A DNA stretch of 64,000 nt, from NCBI RefSeq assembly GCF_003952505.1, contig NZ_CP034450.1, positions 1 through 64,000 on the forward strand, written 5' to 3'. Below the pieces are notes generated by a model. It was not told the DNA's origin. It saw only the letters and a program-made list of their open reading frames with translations, and searched no databases. A program made the position numbers and the translations under genes. This stretch comes from Mesorhizobium sp. M4B.F.Ca.ET.058.02.1.1. GTDB taxonomy: Bacteria; Pseudomonadota; Alphaproteobacteria; Rhizobiales; Rhizobiaceae. Positions 27,424 through 37,422 of the stretch are shown piece after piece; the stretch's first letter is position 1, and every line of letters starts with the position of its first letter.

Positions 27424-28602
27424 CTACAGCCTCGCCAAAAGCTCCGGCGTGGGCCAACCGTCCACCGGGAGGCCAAGCCGCATCTGTTCCTTGCGGATTG
27501 CCTCGCGGGTGTTGGTGCCGAGGATGCCGTCGACTGTGCCGACATCGTAGCCTTTGGCTTCGAGCTTCGTCTGCAGCGCCTTCATCTGATCGCCGCTGAG
27601 GCCGGGTTCGGGATCGCGTGGATCGAGTTGTGGGGCGCCCGCCAGCCGGGCGGCAAGGTTGGCCGCGGTCAGCGCGTAGGTGAAGGACTGGTTCCATTCG
27701 AGATAGACGTCGAAATTGTCGTAGGTGAGGAAGGCCGGTCCCTTGCGGCCCATCGGCAGCGCCAGTCCGGCCTTGAGGCCGTTGTCGATGAGCGGCGTGC
27801 CGTCCGGGTTGGTGACGCCCCAGGCGGCCCATTGCGGCAAAGGCAGCTTGTTGGTGCGGCCGGTCTGGTCCCAGGGCATGTCGTCGGGCGCCCGGACTTC
27901 CTCGATCCAGGGCTGGTCGCGCTTCCAGCCGCGCGACAGCACCTTGTTGGCCGTGGTCATGATCACGTCCGGCACGCTGTGACGCAGGTCGACGATGCCG
28001 TCGCCGTCGCCGTCGACGCCGCGGGCAAGGTAGTCGGTCGGCAGGATCTGCGTCTGGCCGATCTCACCTGCCCAGGCGCCGGTCACGTCGGCAGGCAGGA
28101 CGCCGCGATCGATCAGCGTCAATAACGGCACGAGCTGGGGGCGGAAAAGCTGCGGGCGGCGGCAGTCATGCGAGAGCGTCACCAGCGCGCTCAGCGTGTG
28201 GAAATCGCCCTGGACGGCGCCGAAATCGGTCTCGAGCGCCCAGAAGGCGGCGATGACGGGCGCCTGGACGCCGAATTCCTGGTCGGCGCGGGCGAAGACG
28301 TCGGCGTATTTCTTCAGATTGGCTCCGCCCTGCTTCAGGCGGTAAGCCGAGATCATACGGTTGGAGAATTCGGTGAAGGTCTGGGTGAAGACGCCCTGGG
28401 CGCGGTCACGAGCCAGGACCTTGTCGTCGAGGCTCGCCTGTTCCAGCGCGTTCAGGCCGACGGCGCCGACGCCGGCCGCCTTGGCTTCCGCCGCCACGCC
28501 CTGTTTCCAGGTGTTGAAATCGTCTCCGCACTCCTGCGCCGCCGCCGGCCAGGCAAGAGCGCCGACAAACAGCGCCGCCAAGATGTCAACACGCAATCGC
28601 AT
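27424..28602 (-). CDS. Lytic murein transglycosylase (MltB-like) with C-terminal peptidoglycan-binding domain
   Basis: The 392-residue protein has a signal peptide (about 1-22, WPAAA|QEC). The transglycosylase domain carries the catalytic Glu at 124 in FWALETDFG. It also has GAWAGEIGQTQILPTDYL and DGDGIVDLRHSVPDVIMTTA, features of the family 3 (MltB) group. A peptidoglycan-binding-1 domain occupies about 330-390 (MKALQTKLEAKGYDVGTVDG). It cleaves the glycan strand to 1,6-anhydroMurNAc ends in the periplasm. The next upstream gene on the same strand is another wall hydrolase. Confidence 0.92.
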   Translation of the reverse strand: MRLRVDILAALFVGALAWPAAAQECGDDFNTWKQGVAAEAKAAGVGAVGLNALEQASLDDKVLARDRAQGVFTQTFTEFSNRMISAYRLKQGGANLKKYADVFARADQEFGVQAPVIAAFWALETDFGAVQGDFHTLSALVTLSHDCRRPQLFRPQLVPLLTLIDRGVLPADVTGAWAGEIGQTQILPTDYLARGVDGDGDGIVDLRHSVPDVIMTTANKVLSRGWKRDQPWIEEVRAPDDMPWDQTGRTNKLPLPQWAAWGVTNPDGTPLIDNGLKAGLALPMGRKGPAFLTYDNFDVYLEWNQSFTYALTAANLAARLAGAPQLDPRDPEPGLSGDQMKALQTKLEAKGYDVGTVDGILGTNTREAIRKEQMRLGLPVDGWPTPELLARL

Positions 28603-28780
28603 CGCTTCCCTTTCGAAACCGGCGCACGCCCCGCCGAACCCGAACCGGTTCTGGCCAGGACCATGCGTGATTCAAAGCTCAGGAGCGTCCTCGGGCACCC
28701 GCCTGGTACGCCGCTCCGGACTGCCAGCAGCTCAATACATCGCCGCTGGTCGTGTCGAAAAGCAGGCAGGACGGCTTATG

Positions 28781-29575
28781 TCAACGGGTGTTCTGCCGCA
28801 GCCACTTGTTCCAGGCGACTTCCGAGCCGTTGAAAACGTTGATGTCGGATTTGCCGGTCATGCCCGGAACGATGCCGGTTCCGGTATATTGCCAGAAGGT
28901 GAAGGGGTGGCTGCCATACTTCTGGCGAGGGTGGCCAGCGACCGAGCGCAGCCAATAGGGATAGCCGCGGAAGGTCGCGAGGCCGTTGTCGTCGAAGAAG
29001 TCGATCGAGGTGTAGATGATCGGCTTCTTGCCGTAGTGCCGCTCGACGATTTCGAGGAAAGTGGTCATCTCCGCGCGCACCGTGGCCGGGTCGGGCCGCA
29101 GCCGGCACGTCGGCGATTTCGGGTTCCATTCCATATCGAGCACCGGCGGCATCGCCGAACGGTCTTTGGGGACGTTGGCGATGAACCAGCGCGCCTGCGT
29201 GGCGGCGGGTGTGCAGAAATAGAAGAAATGATAGGCCGCGCGCGGAATTCCCACGGCTCTCGTGCGCGCCCAGTGCTCGTTGAAATAGTCGTCGAAGCGG
29301 TCGCCGCCCTCGGTCGCCTTGATGAAGGCGAAGGAAATGCCGCTCGCCTTGGCTGCCGGCCAGTCCACCGATGTCTGGTATTTCGAGACGTCGGTACCGT
29401 GGATGGCATAGCTCCACGGCGCACCGCTGTCCCACTCATGCGGCTTGGAATCCTCGAAGCGCGGTGCGCGCACCGCAACCATCGGGCTGCTGGAGGACAT
29501 CACCGGCGTCAGGTCGTCAACGGTCGAGCAGGCGCCCAGCAGCGTCAGCATGATGAGAGCCGCAAGACGGCGCAT
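28781..29575 (-). CDS. GH25-family (Chalaropsis-type) lysozyme, lipoprotein
   Basis: The 264-residue protein has lipobox LLGAC with the lipidated Cys at 16. The GH25 barrel starts near residue 57 with IHGTDVSKYQ, where the Asp of DVSKYQ is conserved. The catalytic Asp-Glu pair is in PPVLDMEWN, and the FWQYTGTG motif is near the end. It should hydrolyse MurNAc-GlcNAc bonds while anchored to a membrane. GH25 enzymes are common in phages and Firmicutes, but chromosomal lipoprotein forms occur in rhizobia. AGGAG precedes the ATG. Confidence 0.9.
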   Translation of the reverse strand: MRRLAALIMLTLLGACSTVDDLTPVMSSSSPMVAVRAPRFEDSKPHEWDSGAPWSYAIHGTDVSKYQTSVDWPAAKASGISFAFIKATEGGDRFDDYFNEHWARTRAVGIPRAAYHFFYFCTPAATQARWFIANVPKDRSAMPPVLDMEWNPKSPTCRLRPDPATVRAEMTTFLEIVERHYGKKPIIYTSIDFFDDNGLATFRGYPYWLRSVAGHPRQKYGSHPFTFWQYTGTGIVPGMTGKSDINVFNGSEVAWNKWLRQNTR

Positions 29576-29888
29576 CGCTACTCCTGAGCCGGGTTCAGCC
29601 GGCCGCTGATGGGTCGTTTCGGGTGGCCCCCTTGGCCGTCCCCCGCCGGACGATCACCCCACAGGAACGTCCAGTCTCCTCAAAGCGCACCCTTTTGGCG
29701 CGCTTTAATCTCTCTTTCCAGTGCATGTCGTTGTCCCAAAACCGCTGCGCACTTTTGGGCGACATGCATCATGTGATCGCCGATCATGGTTGATATTCGG
29801 TTGACGGCGCTCGACAGCAGCCGAGATTTTGAGGCAGCAATGGCGGCAAATCGATGGCATAAATCGGGCGCCACACGCAGGGGGTGAG
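29576..29888. other. Divergent intergenic region containing repeat copy 2
   Basis: The 313 bases lie between the start of the GH25 gene and the start of the serine hydrolase gene, so it should hold two divergent promoters. The only strong structure is the palindromic repeat at 29722-29768. Short open frames here lack ribosome binding sites and cross the repeat, so none is called. Confidence 0.5.
29722..29768. repeat. Palindromic intergenic repeat, copy 2 (inverted relative to copy 1)
   Basis: TGCATGTCG (29722-29730) is inverted at 29760-29768, with inner arms CCCAAAA (29735-29741) and TTTTGGG (29753-29759). Read on the minus strand it aligns with the first module of the element at 15112-15162 (shared core AAAAGTG..GCGGTTTT). 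Confidence 0.75.
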
Positions 29889-31268
29889 ATGCGGATCGTC
29901 GTCAAGATCGTCAAATGGTTGCTCGGCCTGGTCGTGCTGGCGATAGCAGCGTTGGTCGCCTGGCTCTATGTCGCGCCGCCCGAACTGATCCGCGTCGGTT
30001 CCGGCTATTCGGCCAAGATCGTGTGCTCGAACGTTTTCATCGCCGGGCGCGACGCCAACCAGGTGCTCGCCGTCGATGTCCAGGCGCCGGGCCATCCGCT
30101 GCTCAGGCTGATGAGAGTGTCGGTGGACAAGGAACGCGGCATGGTCTCGGCAGGCCTGTTCGGCGTGCTCGGCAAAAGCGTGGCCGTCGCGCGCGACGGG
30201 CTAGGCTGCGCTACCGTTCCGGACGGCAACACCGGCAAGGCGAGGCAGACGGCGATCTACGCCGGGCCGGCCGCCACCAGGCAGGATGCGCTGTGGCCGG
30301 AGGGTGAGCGAGTGGACGCCTCGCAGAATCCAGAAATCGCGAAGATCGTCGACGACGCGGCCATGGCCGGCGCCGGCATGCGCGCCGTGGTGGTGGTGAA
30401 GAACGGCCACATCGTCGCCGAGCGCTATGGCGAGGGCTTTTCTGCAAAGACGCCGCTGCTCGGCTGGTCGATGACCAAGACGGTGAATGCCGCGATCGTC
30501 GGCACGCTGGTCAAGGACGGCAAGATGGCGATCGACAACAAGGGCCTGTTCGCGCCCTGGAAGGCGGATGGGCGCGCCGCGATCAGCCTTGCCGACCTGA
30601 TGGCGATGTCGAGCGGGCTGGAGTTCAACGAGGATTACGGCGACGTCGCCGATGTGACGCGCATGCTCTATCTCGAACCCGACATGGCCGGCTTCGCCGA
30701 AGCCAAGCCCCTGACCGGCGAGGTGGGCAAGGTGTTTTCCTATTCGAGCGGCACGGCGGTGATGCTGTCGCGGCTGTGGCAGGACGCCGTCGGCGACAAG
30801 GCGAAGGCGCTAACCTGGCCGCGAAAGGCGCTGTTCGAGCCCCTTGGCATGCACAGCGCCGTGCTCGAGACCGACGAGCAGGGCAGCTTTGTCGGCTCGT
30901 CCTATCTCTACGCCACGGCGCATGACTGGGCGCGCTTCGGCCAGTTCCTGCTGCAGGGCGGGGTCTGGAACGGCAATCAGCTCCTGCCCGCCGGCTTCGT
31001 CGACTGGATGCGGGAGCCGGCGGCGGCCTCGAAGGTCTACGGCAAAGGCCAGGTATGGATCGAAGGGCCGGGCGATGAGGAGAACCCTGGCGCCGGCGTC
31101 GCGGCCGGCCTGCCCAAGGACACCTATTGGATGGAGGGGCATGACGGCCAGACGGTCGCCATCATCCCGTCGGAGCAGTTGGTGGTGGTGCGGCTTGGAC
31201 TGACGCCGGCCAAGCTCAACTACCGCCCGCAGGTGATGGTTGGCGCGCTGGTGAAGGCGCTTCACTGA
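29889..31268 (+). CDS. Membrane-anchored serine hydrolase, class C beta-lactamase-like
   Basis: The 459-residue protein has one N-terminal membrane segment (about 8-27) and then an extra domain of about 110 residues. The beta-lactamase-related fold carries SMTK at 194-197 as the SxxK nucleophile motif and YSS at 285-287 in the YxN position. EGHDGQT near the C-terminus is a likely KTG-like third motif. The family includes esterases, D-aminopeptidases and penicillin-binding proteins; no specific substrate can be given. Its stop codon directly abuts the stop of the convergent btaB gene, with no spacer. Confidence 0.86.
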   Translation: MRIVVKIVKWLLGLVVLAIAALVAWLYVAPPELIRVGSGYSAKIVCSNVFIAGRDANQVLAVDVQAPGHPLLRLMRVSVDKERGMVSAGLFGVLGKSVAVARDGLGCATVPDGNTGKARQTAIYAGPAATRQDALWPEGERVDASQNPEIAKIVDDAAMAGAGMRAVVVVKNGHIVAERYGEGFSAKTPLLGWSMTKTVNAAIVGTLVKDGKMAIDNKGLFAPWKADGRAAISLADLMAMSSGLEFNEDYGDVADVTRMLYLEPDMAGFAEAKPLTGEVGKVFSYSSGTAVMLSRLWQDAVGDKAKALTWPRKALFEPLGMHSAVLETDEQGSFVGSSYLYATAHDWARFGQFLLQGGVWNGNQLLPAGFVDWMREPAAASKVYGKGQVWIEGPGDEENPGAGVAAGLPKDTYWMEGHDGQTVAIIPSEQLVVVRLGLTPAKLNYRPQVMVGALVKALH

Positions 31269-31934
31269 CTACCTGGCTGCGCCGATCACGCCGAGCCAAG
31301 CGTAGCCGCGATAAAGCGTTCTGAAATGGAAGGTTGCGCCGGTTCGCTCGGATTCTGATTCCAAAACCTCGCGCAGCGATTCACGCGGCGCGACGTGGAA
31401 TTTTTTGAGCCAGCCGCGCAGCAGCGCCCGGAACCAGCGCGGCAGGCCCTCCTGCTGACCGAAATCGACGACATGCAGGGAGCCGCCTGGCGCCAGCGCG
31501 GCGAGTGCCGCTGAAACCGTTTTTTCCCAGCCCGGGATCATCGACAACGAGTAGGACACGAAGATGCGGTCGAAACGCGCGACGTCGTAGAGCGTGCCAG
31601 CGTCGAAATTGGTGGCGTCGCCGAGCGCCAGAGTGACGCGGCCGGACCGGTTTTCGCGGGCGATGGCTGCTGCCGCCGTCTCCAGCATTTCCGCCGAGAT
31701 ATCGAGGCCGAAGAAGCGCGCCTCGGGATAGCGGCGGGCGGCGAGGATGATGTTGCGGCCGGTGCCGCAGCCGAGCTCGAGCACGGTTCCGCCCGGGGGC
31801 ACCTCCAGTCCTGATATCAGGCGGTCGCGGCCGAGCAGATAGTATTTGCGGGTGAGATCGTAGATGTGGCGCTGCCAGCGATAGACGCCGTCCATCAGCT
31901 CGGCATGGCTGGCGGGCAGTTCGGTGGTGCTCAT
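31269..31934 (-). CDS. btaB: BtaB, betaine-lipid N-methyltransferase
   Basis: The 221-residue class I SAM methyltransferase has motif I VLELGCGTGRNIILAAR and the ribose-binding GLDISAEML. It has an opening typical of BtaB (YRWQRHIYDLTRKYYLLGRD). The ATG at 31934 shares one base with the btaA stop (TGATG). BtaB trimethylates the amino group of diacylglycerylhomoserine to give DGTS, a phosphorus-free membrane lipid. The adjacent, overlapping btaA is the main support for the assignment. Confidence 0.9.
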   Translation of the reverse strand: MSTTELPASHAELMDGVYRWQRHIYDLTRKYYLLGRDRLISGLEVPPGGTVLELGCGTGRNIILAARRYPEARFFGLDISAEMLETAAAAIARENRSGRVTLALGDATNFDAGTLYDVARFDRIFVSYSLSMIPGWEKTVSAALAALAPGGSLHVVDFGQQEGLPRWFRALLRGWLKKFHVAPRESLREVLESESERTGATFHFRTLYRGYAWLGVIGAAR

Positions 31935-33175
31935 CAGCGCTTCACATAGAGGTGGAAGCCGCCATAGATGGCCGAACGGTCGCGCGCGGAGAAGTCGCGC
32001 GAGGCCTCGGCCTCGTAGCTCCACTGGTCAAGCAGCGAGTTGGAGACGCGACCGGGCAGCAGGCTGGGCTCGGCCGCCGTGCGGAAGATGACGCGGGCGC
32101 CGGCCGATGCCGTGCGGGTGATCTCGGCCCACAGCGCGTTGAGCTGGTCGTCGGTCATCCAGTCCTGCGCGTCGAGCAGGATGAAGCGGTCGACCGCGCC
32201 CGCATCCTTGCCGGCGAGGAACTCGATCAGGTTGGTGTGGTTGATGGCGACGCGGTCGATGTTGTCGCGGATCACCTTGTAATTCCGCTTCTCCAGATAG
32301 GCGGGGAGTGCTGCCTCGCCGGGCTCGGGATAGCGGCGGGCAAAGGCCTGCCAGGCGAAATAGTTGGTGTTCAGCGGGAAATCGCAGGCGAGCTTTTCCA
32401 ACCTGGCCTTGAGCACGCTCGCCATCGTGCCGTCGCCCGAGGTGATCAGCGAATCGTACTGCGCCGGTGGAATGCCGAGACCGAATAGCGAAGCCTTGCG
32501 CGACGTCGCCCATTTCAGCAGCGGCTTTTCGAAGACCGGCGCCAGCTCCTCGTTGAAGAAGCGGCGCTGCTCGCCGATGTTGCTGGCCTGCATGATGCCG
32601 GCGGGGTCGACGCCAAAGAACTTGCCGACGCGATGGCCCATGGCGATGAACAGGCCGAGCAGGCCGGTCTGGTAGAAATTACGGTCGAAGACCTCGATGC
32701 GCCGGCGACCGCGCCAGTTGCGGCGCTCCCAGTAGTGGCGGCTGACCGGATCGAGATGCGGCGCGATGAAGCGGTCGTAGGCTTCCGAATTGTGGCTGGT
32801 GTCGGCGGCGCCGAAGAAGCGGAACAGGTCGCCCTGCGACGGCAGGCGGCGCACCGCCTCGAGCTTCATGCGGTTCAGCGCGATATGGGCGGCGTTGAGG
32901 TCGACGGCATCAATCCGTTCGGGCGAACGGGTGAGGTAGGCGAGGATGTTGCAGCCGCCCGACGCGATGGTGACGATGCGGTGGCCGGCGCCAAGCTCCA
33001 TGGCCTCCATGTCGACATCGGGGTCTTCCCAGATCTGCGGATAGACGAGGCCGGAAAACAGGAAGGCGAAGAGCCGCTCCGACATGCCGGCCTTCGACAG
33101 CGGGCGATTCTGGTAGACGGCTTTTCCAACTTCCTTGCCGCGACGAAAAACCAGATCTCCGGAAACGTCCGTCAT
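31934..33175 (-). CDS. btaA: BtaA, SAM:diacylglycerol 3-amino-3-carboxypropyltransferase
   Basis: The ATG at 33175 gives 413 residues. The DUF3419/BtaA family is recognised from GLVYPQIWEDPDVDMEAMEL, IVTIASGGCNILAYL, IDAVDLNAAHIALNRMK and the C-terminal RVIFRTAAEPSLLPGRV. BtaA transfers the aminocarboxypropyl group of SAM to diacylglycerol, the first committed step to betaine lipids. In Rhodobacter and Sinorhizobium the pair replaces phospholipids under phosphate starvation, driven by PhoB; I could not confirm a Pho box upstream. The gene is 82 bases after the 5-oxoprolinase gene. Confidence 0.93.
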   Translation of the reverse strand: MTDVSGDLVFRRGKEVGKAVYQNRPLSKAGMSERLFAFLFSGLVYPQIWEDPDVDMEAMELGAGHRIVTIASGGCNILAYLTRSPERIDAVDLNAAHIALNRMKLEAVRRLPSQGDLFRFFGAADTSHNSEAYDRFIAPHLDPVSRHYWERRNWRGRRRIEVFDRNFYQTGLLGLFIAMGHRVGKFFGVDPAGIMQASNIGEQRRFFNEELAPVFEKPLLKWATSRKASLFGLGIPPAQYDSLITSGDGTMASVLKARLEKLACDFPLNTNYFAWQAFARRYPEPGEAALPAYLEKRNYKVIRDNIDRVAINHTNLIEFLAGKDAGAVDRFILLDAQDWMTDDQLNALWAEITRTASAGARVIFRTAAEPSLLPGRVSNSLLDQWSYEAEASRDFSARDRSAIYGGFHLYVKR

Positions 33176-33257
33176 GGCAAGTTGATTCCCCGTTTGTGTT
33201 GGCGCAAGCGGGTAGCGCAGCGTCATGACAGGCTGGTGACAGCCTGTTGACGCCAAA

Positions 33258-36200
33258 TCAGGCCTTCCTGCCAAATCCTCCAGGGGTCGGCGTGGTGACG
33301 ATGACGGCCTCGCCGGCGTCGAGAACGGTCTGGTCGCAGGCTTTCAGCACATCGATGGCGCCATTGTTTCGACGGACCTTGGTGGAGCCCGCCTCACCGT
33401 CGCCGCCGCCGTCCAGCCCTTGCGGTGGCCGGTTGCGATGTGAGGACAGGATCGCGCATTCCATCCTTTCGAGGAAACGGATGGTGCGCTTCGTGCCGTC
33501 GCCGGCATCCCATCTGCCCTTGCCGCCCGAGCCTTCGCGGATGTGGAAATCCTCGAGCAGCACAGGGAAGCGCAGTTCCAGCACTTCCGGATCGGTGAGG
33601 CGGGAATTCGTCATATGGGTATGGACGCCTGAGGTGCCGGCAAAGCCGCGGCCGGAGTTCATTTGGCCGGCGGGCGAGCCCGAGCAGATCGTCTCGTAAT
33701 ACTGGTACTGCTTGTTGCCGAAGGTGAGGTTGTTCATCGTCCCTTGCGCATTGGCCATCGCGCCCATGGCGCCGAACAGCGCATTGGTCACATGCTGCGA
33801 GGTCTCGACATTGCCGGCGACGACTGCTGCCGGATATGAAGGCTTCAGCATACAGTCGTCGGGGATGACGATGTTGATCGGCCTGAGACACCCGGCGTTC
33901 ATCGGGATCATGTCCTCGACCATGACGCGGAAGGCATAGAGCACGGCGGCGCGGGCGACGGGTTCCGGCGCGTTGAAATTGTTCTTTTCCACCTTCGAGG
34001 TTCCGGTGAAGTCGACCGTTGCTTCGCGCTTTTGCCGATCGACAGAAATCCTGACCCTGATCACCTGGCCGGTGTCGGTGGGATATTCATAGTCGGAGGT
34101 GTCGGGAAGCCGTTCCAGCACGCGCCGCACGCTCTCTGCGGCATTGTCCTGGACGTGGCCCATATAGGCCTCGACGACATCGAGGCCGAAATGCGCGACC
34201 ATCTTGCGCAATTCGGCAACGCCCTTCTCGTTGGCGGCGATCTGCGCCTTGAGGTCGGCGACGTTCTGGTGCGGATTGCGGGCCGGGTAGGGGTGGTCGG
34301 TGAGCAGCGTTTCCAGTTCCTTCTCGCGAAAGCGGCCGCGATCGACGATGCGGAAATTGTCGAACAGCACGCCTTCCTCGTCGACCGTGGTGGCTAAAGG
34401 CGTCATCGAGCCGGGCGCGGTGCCGCCGACATCGGCGTGATGGCCGCGCGAGGCCGCCCAGAACAGGATTTCCTTGCGCGCATCGTCGAACACCGGCGTC
34501 ACCACGGTGATGTCGGGCAGGTGCGTGCCGCCATTGTAGGGGGCGTTGAGGGCGAAGACGTCGCCCGGATGGATGTCGCCGGAATTCAGGCGAATGATGG
34601 TCTCGACCGAGCGGTCCATGGAGCCGAGATGCACCGGCATGTGCGGCGCGTTGGCGACCAGCGCGCCATGGCGGTCGAAGACGGCGCAGGAGAAATCCAG
34701 CCGTTCCTTGATGTTGACGGAATAGGCGGTGTTCTGCAGCGTCACGCCCATCTGCTCGGCGATCGACATGAAGAGGTTGTTGAAGACCTCCAGCATGACC
34801 GGATCGGCTTCGGTGCCGAGCGCTGCCTGGCGGCGTTTCTTCTCGGTTCGCCGCAACAGCACATGGTTCCTGGCGGTGATCTCGGCCAGCCAGCCGGGCT
34901 CGACGATGATGGTCTGGTTGGGCTCGATGACCAGAGCGGGACCGGCCACCCTGTTGCCGGGCTTGAGCGCTTCGCGCCGGAATATGCCGGCTTCGCGCCA
35001 TTCGCCTTCGGCGAAGATTTTGCGCGTCCTGGGAGGGCTTGCGGCAAGATCTTCCATTTCCGATTCACTTTCGTCGCGGCCGCCGCCGCCGGTATCGGTG
35101 CCTTCGACACCGACGGTCTCGACGATCATCGGCTTATCGTCATAGACGAAGCCGAATTGCGCCTTGTGGGCGACTTCGAAATCGCGCCTCGCCTGGAATA
35201 TTGAGCCGCTGGCGAAATTCACCGGCAGCGCCGTGTCGGTGCCGTCATAGCGGATCTGCAGGACGGGCCTGGAAGCGACCGCGCTCTCGGCGATGCCTTG
35301 TGCCGCGAATTCAGCGATGACGGCTTTCCTCAACGTTGCGATAAGCTCGTCGATCGCCGTCCTGGACTCTTCGGCGAGCGGCTTGAGCAGCGCCTGCTGG
35401 CGCGAGGCGAACACCGACGACAGGCCGATGCCATAAGCCGATAGCAGGCCAGAGAAGGGATGGATCAGCACCGCTTCCATGCCGAGCGCATCGGCGACCA
35501 GGCAGGCGTGCTGGCCGCCAGCGCCGCCAAAGCAGTTCAAGAGATATTCAGTGACGTCATAGCCGCGCTGCACCGAGATCTTCTTGATGGCGTTGGCCAT
35601 GTTCTCGACGGCGATGGTGACGAAGCCTTCGGCGACCGCCTCGGGCGAGCGGCCATCGCCGATCTCGGCGGCCAGCGCGGTGAATTTTTCGCGCACGGTG
35701 TCGACGTCGAGCGCCTGGTCCTGGCCGGGACCGAAGATCGCCGGGAAGTAATCGGGCTGCAGCTTGCCGAGCATGACGTTGGCGTCGGTCACGGCGAGCG
35801 GGCCGCCGCGCCGATAGGCGGCCGGGCCGGGATTGGCGCCGGCGGAATCCGGCCCGGCGCGGAAGCGGCCCGCCTCATAGTGCAGGATCGAGCCTCCGCC
35901 GGCGGCAACGGTATGGATGCGCATCATCGGCGCGCGGATGCGCACGCCGGCAACCTCGGTGTCGAAGGCGCGCTCATACTCGCCGTCATAGTGGGCGACA
36001 TCGGTCGAGGTGCCGCCCATGTCGAAGCCGATGACTTTTTCGAAACCGGCGAGCTTCGCCGTCTCGACCATGCCGACGACGCCTCCGGCCGGGCCGGACA
36101 ACAGCGCGTCCTTGCCCTGGAACATATCGGCGGCGGTGAGACCACCTGACGACATCATGAACATCAGGCGGGGGCCGGCACCCAGTTCGCCCGCCACCCT

Positions 36201-36872
36201 TTGCACATAGCGCGACAGGATCGGCGACAGGTAGGCGTCGACCACGGTGGTGTCGCCGCGGCCGACCAGCTTGATGAGCGGCGAGACCTCGTGGCTGACA
36301 GAAACCTGGGCGAAGCCGAGCTTGCGGCAGACTTTGGCGACAGCCTTCTCGTGGTCGGGATATTTCCAGGCATGCATGAAGACGATAGCGACCGCATCGA
36401 TGCCGTCGGCTTTGGCCTGTTCGATTGCCGGGTGGCAGGCGGCGACGTCGAGCAAACGTTCGACCCAGCCGTCGGCGTGCACGCGTTCATCGATCTCGAC
36501 GACGCGCTCATAGAGCTGTTCGGGCAGGATGATCTCCTTGGCGAAGATATCCGGGCGCGCCTGATAGGCGATGCGAAGCGCGTCGCGAAAACCCTTGGTA
36601 GTAAGCAGGAGCACACGGTCGCCCTTGCGCTCGAGCAGCGCATTGGTGGCGACAGTGGTGCCCATCTTGATGTCGCCGATCAGCCCCGGCGGAATGGCGG
36701 AACTGGATTTCAATCCAAGCAGGTCGCGAATGCCCTGAATGGCAGCGTCCGCATAGGCTTCCGGATTTTCTGACAGCAGCTTGCGGGCATGCAGTCCGCC
36801 TTGAGGGTCGCGGCCGATGACGTCGGTGAAGGTGCCACCACGGTCGATCCAGAAATCCCATTTTTCGGTCAT
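33258..36872 (-). CDS. ATP-hydrolysing 5-oxoprolinase (HyuA-HyuB fusion)
   Basis: The ATG at 36872, with AGGAG upstream, gives 1204 residues, the length of full bacterial 5-oxoprolinases. The N-terminal half is hydantoinase A-like: [20 protein letters not shown] at the start, then [16 protein letters not shown] and [17 protein letters not shown]. The C-terminal half (from about 720) is hydantoinase B-like, with [20 protein letters not shown] and [12 protein letters not shown]. It opens 5-oxo-L-proline to glutamate using ATP, recovering glutamate from glutathione turnover or from spontaneous cyclisation. A hydantoinase role is less likely because the two halves are fused. Confidence 0.92.
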   Translation of the reverse strand: MTEKWDFWIDRGGTFTDVIGRDPQGGLHARKLLSENPEAYADAAIQGIRDLLGLKSSSAIPPGLIGDIKMGTTVATNALLERKGDRVLLLTTKGFRDALRIAYQARPDIFAKEIILPEQLYERVVEIDERVHADGWVERLLDVAACHPAIEQAKADGIDAVAIVFMHAWKYPDHEKAVAKVCRKLGFAQVSVSHEVSPLIKLVGRGDTTVVDAYLSPILSRYVQRVAGELGAGPRLMFMMSSGGLTAADMFQGKDALLSGPAGGVVGMVETAKLAGFEKVIGFDMGGTSTDVAHYDGEYERAFDTEVAGVRIRAPMMRIHTVAAGGGSILHYEAGRFRAGPDSAGANPGPAAYRRGGPLAVTDANVMLGKLQPDYFPAIFGPGQDQALDVDTVREKFTALAAEIGDGRSPEAVAEGFVTIAVENMANAIKKISVQRGYDVTEYLLNCFGGAGGQHACLVADALGMEAVLIHPFSGLLSAYGIGLSSVFASRQQALLKPLAEESRTAIDELIATLRKAVIAEFAAQGIAESAVASRPVLQIRYDGTDTALPVNFASGSIFQARRDFEVAHKAQFGFVYDDKPMIVETVGVEGTDTGGGGRDESESEMEDLAASPPRTRKIFAEGEWREAGIFRREALKPGNRVAGPALVIEPNQTIIVEPGWLAEITARNHVLLRRTEKKRRQAALGTEADPVMLEVFNNLFMSIAEQMGVTLQNTAYSVNIKERLDFSCAVFDRHGALVANAPHMPVHLGSMDRSVETIIRLNSGDIHPGDVFALNAPYNGGTHLPDITVVTPVFDDARKEILFWAASRGHHADVGGTAPGSMTPLATTVDEEGVLFDNFRIVDRGRFREKELETLLTDHPYPARNPHQNVADLKAQIAANEKGVAELRKMVAHFGLDVVEAYMGHVQDNAAESVRRVLERLPDTSDYEYPTDTGQVIRVRISVDRQKREATVDFTGTSKVEKNNFNAPEPVARAAVLYAFRVMVEDMIPMNAGCLRPINIVIPDDCMLKPSYPAAVVAGNVETSQHVTNALFGAMGAMANAQGTMNNLTFGNKQYQYYETICSGSPAGQMNSGRGFAGTSGVHTHMTNSRLTDPEVLELRFPVLLEDFHIREGSGGKGRWDAGDGTKRTIRFLERMECAILSSHRNRPPQGLDGGGDGEAGSTKVRRNNGAIDVLKACDQTVLDAGEAVIVTTPTPGGFGRKA

Positions 36873-37021
36873 CGCGGCTCCTGGAATTTTCCCTGCGTAA
36901 TCTGGTGCTTGGCTTATCCTGTTAGTGCGCCATTCGGCGGCCGGCAATCGCCCAGATGATGTTACATGCGGAAATGCAACGTTACGAAACTCCACGCCGG
37001 CTGATGCATTTCTCCTTCGAC

Positions 37022-37041
37022 CGCTCACCAGAATGTGAGCG
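37022..37041 (+). promoter_or_regulatory. 5'-leader hairpin of the small lipoprotein gene
   Basis: CGCTCAC (37022-37028) and GTGAGCG (37035-37041) form a 7-bp stem with a 6-base loop, ending about 10 bases before the GGAGAG Shine-Dalgarno. A stable hairpin here could protect the short, probably abundant mRNA. Confidence 0.5.
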
Positions 37042-37061
37042 TCGATTGAAGGAGAGATATC

Positions 37062-37265
37062 ATGAAGAAGCTCATTCTGGCGTCCCTTTCGGCGCTCGCC
37101 CTGCTCGGAGTTGCGGCTTGCAGCGACAGCGGGACGGACAACACCACAACCCAGAGCACCAATCCGCCGGCCGCCGAAGAGCCTATGAAGCCGGCTACTC
37201 CGGCTCCTGACGCTACGAAACCAGCCGAACCGGCTCCGGCAGCACCTGCTGCGCCCGCGCAGTAG
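37062..37265 (+). CDS. Small Pro/Ala-rich lipoprotein
   Basis: The 67-residue precursor has a basic start (MKK), a hydrophobic core and the lipobox GVAAC with Cys at 20. The mature 48 residues are disordered in composition: Ser/Thr-rich first, then Pro-Ala-Glu-Lys repeats ending PAAPAAPAQ. Strong Shine-Dalgarno (GGAGAG), a leader hairpin and a strong terminator point to a self-contained, well-expressed gene. It may be an outer-membrane spacer or surface lipoprotein; no family is recognised. Confidence 0.85.
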   Translation: MKKLILASLSALALLGVAACSDSGTDNTTTQSTNPPAAEEPMKPATPAPDATKPAEPAPAAPAAPAQ

Positions 37266-37276
37266 TTCACAAGGCG

Positions 37277-37312
37277 AAGAAGGCCGGTCCCCTACCGGCC
37301 TTCTTTCTTTTC
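37277..37312 (+). terminator. Rho-independent terminator after the small lipoprotein gene
   Basis: AAGAAGGCCGGT (37277-37288) and ACCGGCCTTCTT (37294-37305) form a 12-bp stem with a 5-base loop, followed by TCTTTTC. Confidence 0.9.
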
Positions 37313-37422
37313 AGCTACCGGCGCCAGAGGCTTGCGCCAGCAACATCATATGACGCGGATCCAATGGGCCTGCGGCACTGTCTGCGCTTGATAGCGGTGG
37401 GCAGTTCGCACTAAGAAGCCTC

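Noticed and set aside
29680..29914. Minus-strand open frames of 64-69 codons upstream of the serine hydrolase
   Set aside because: They run through the palindromic repeat and lack a Shine-Dalgarno sequence.
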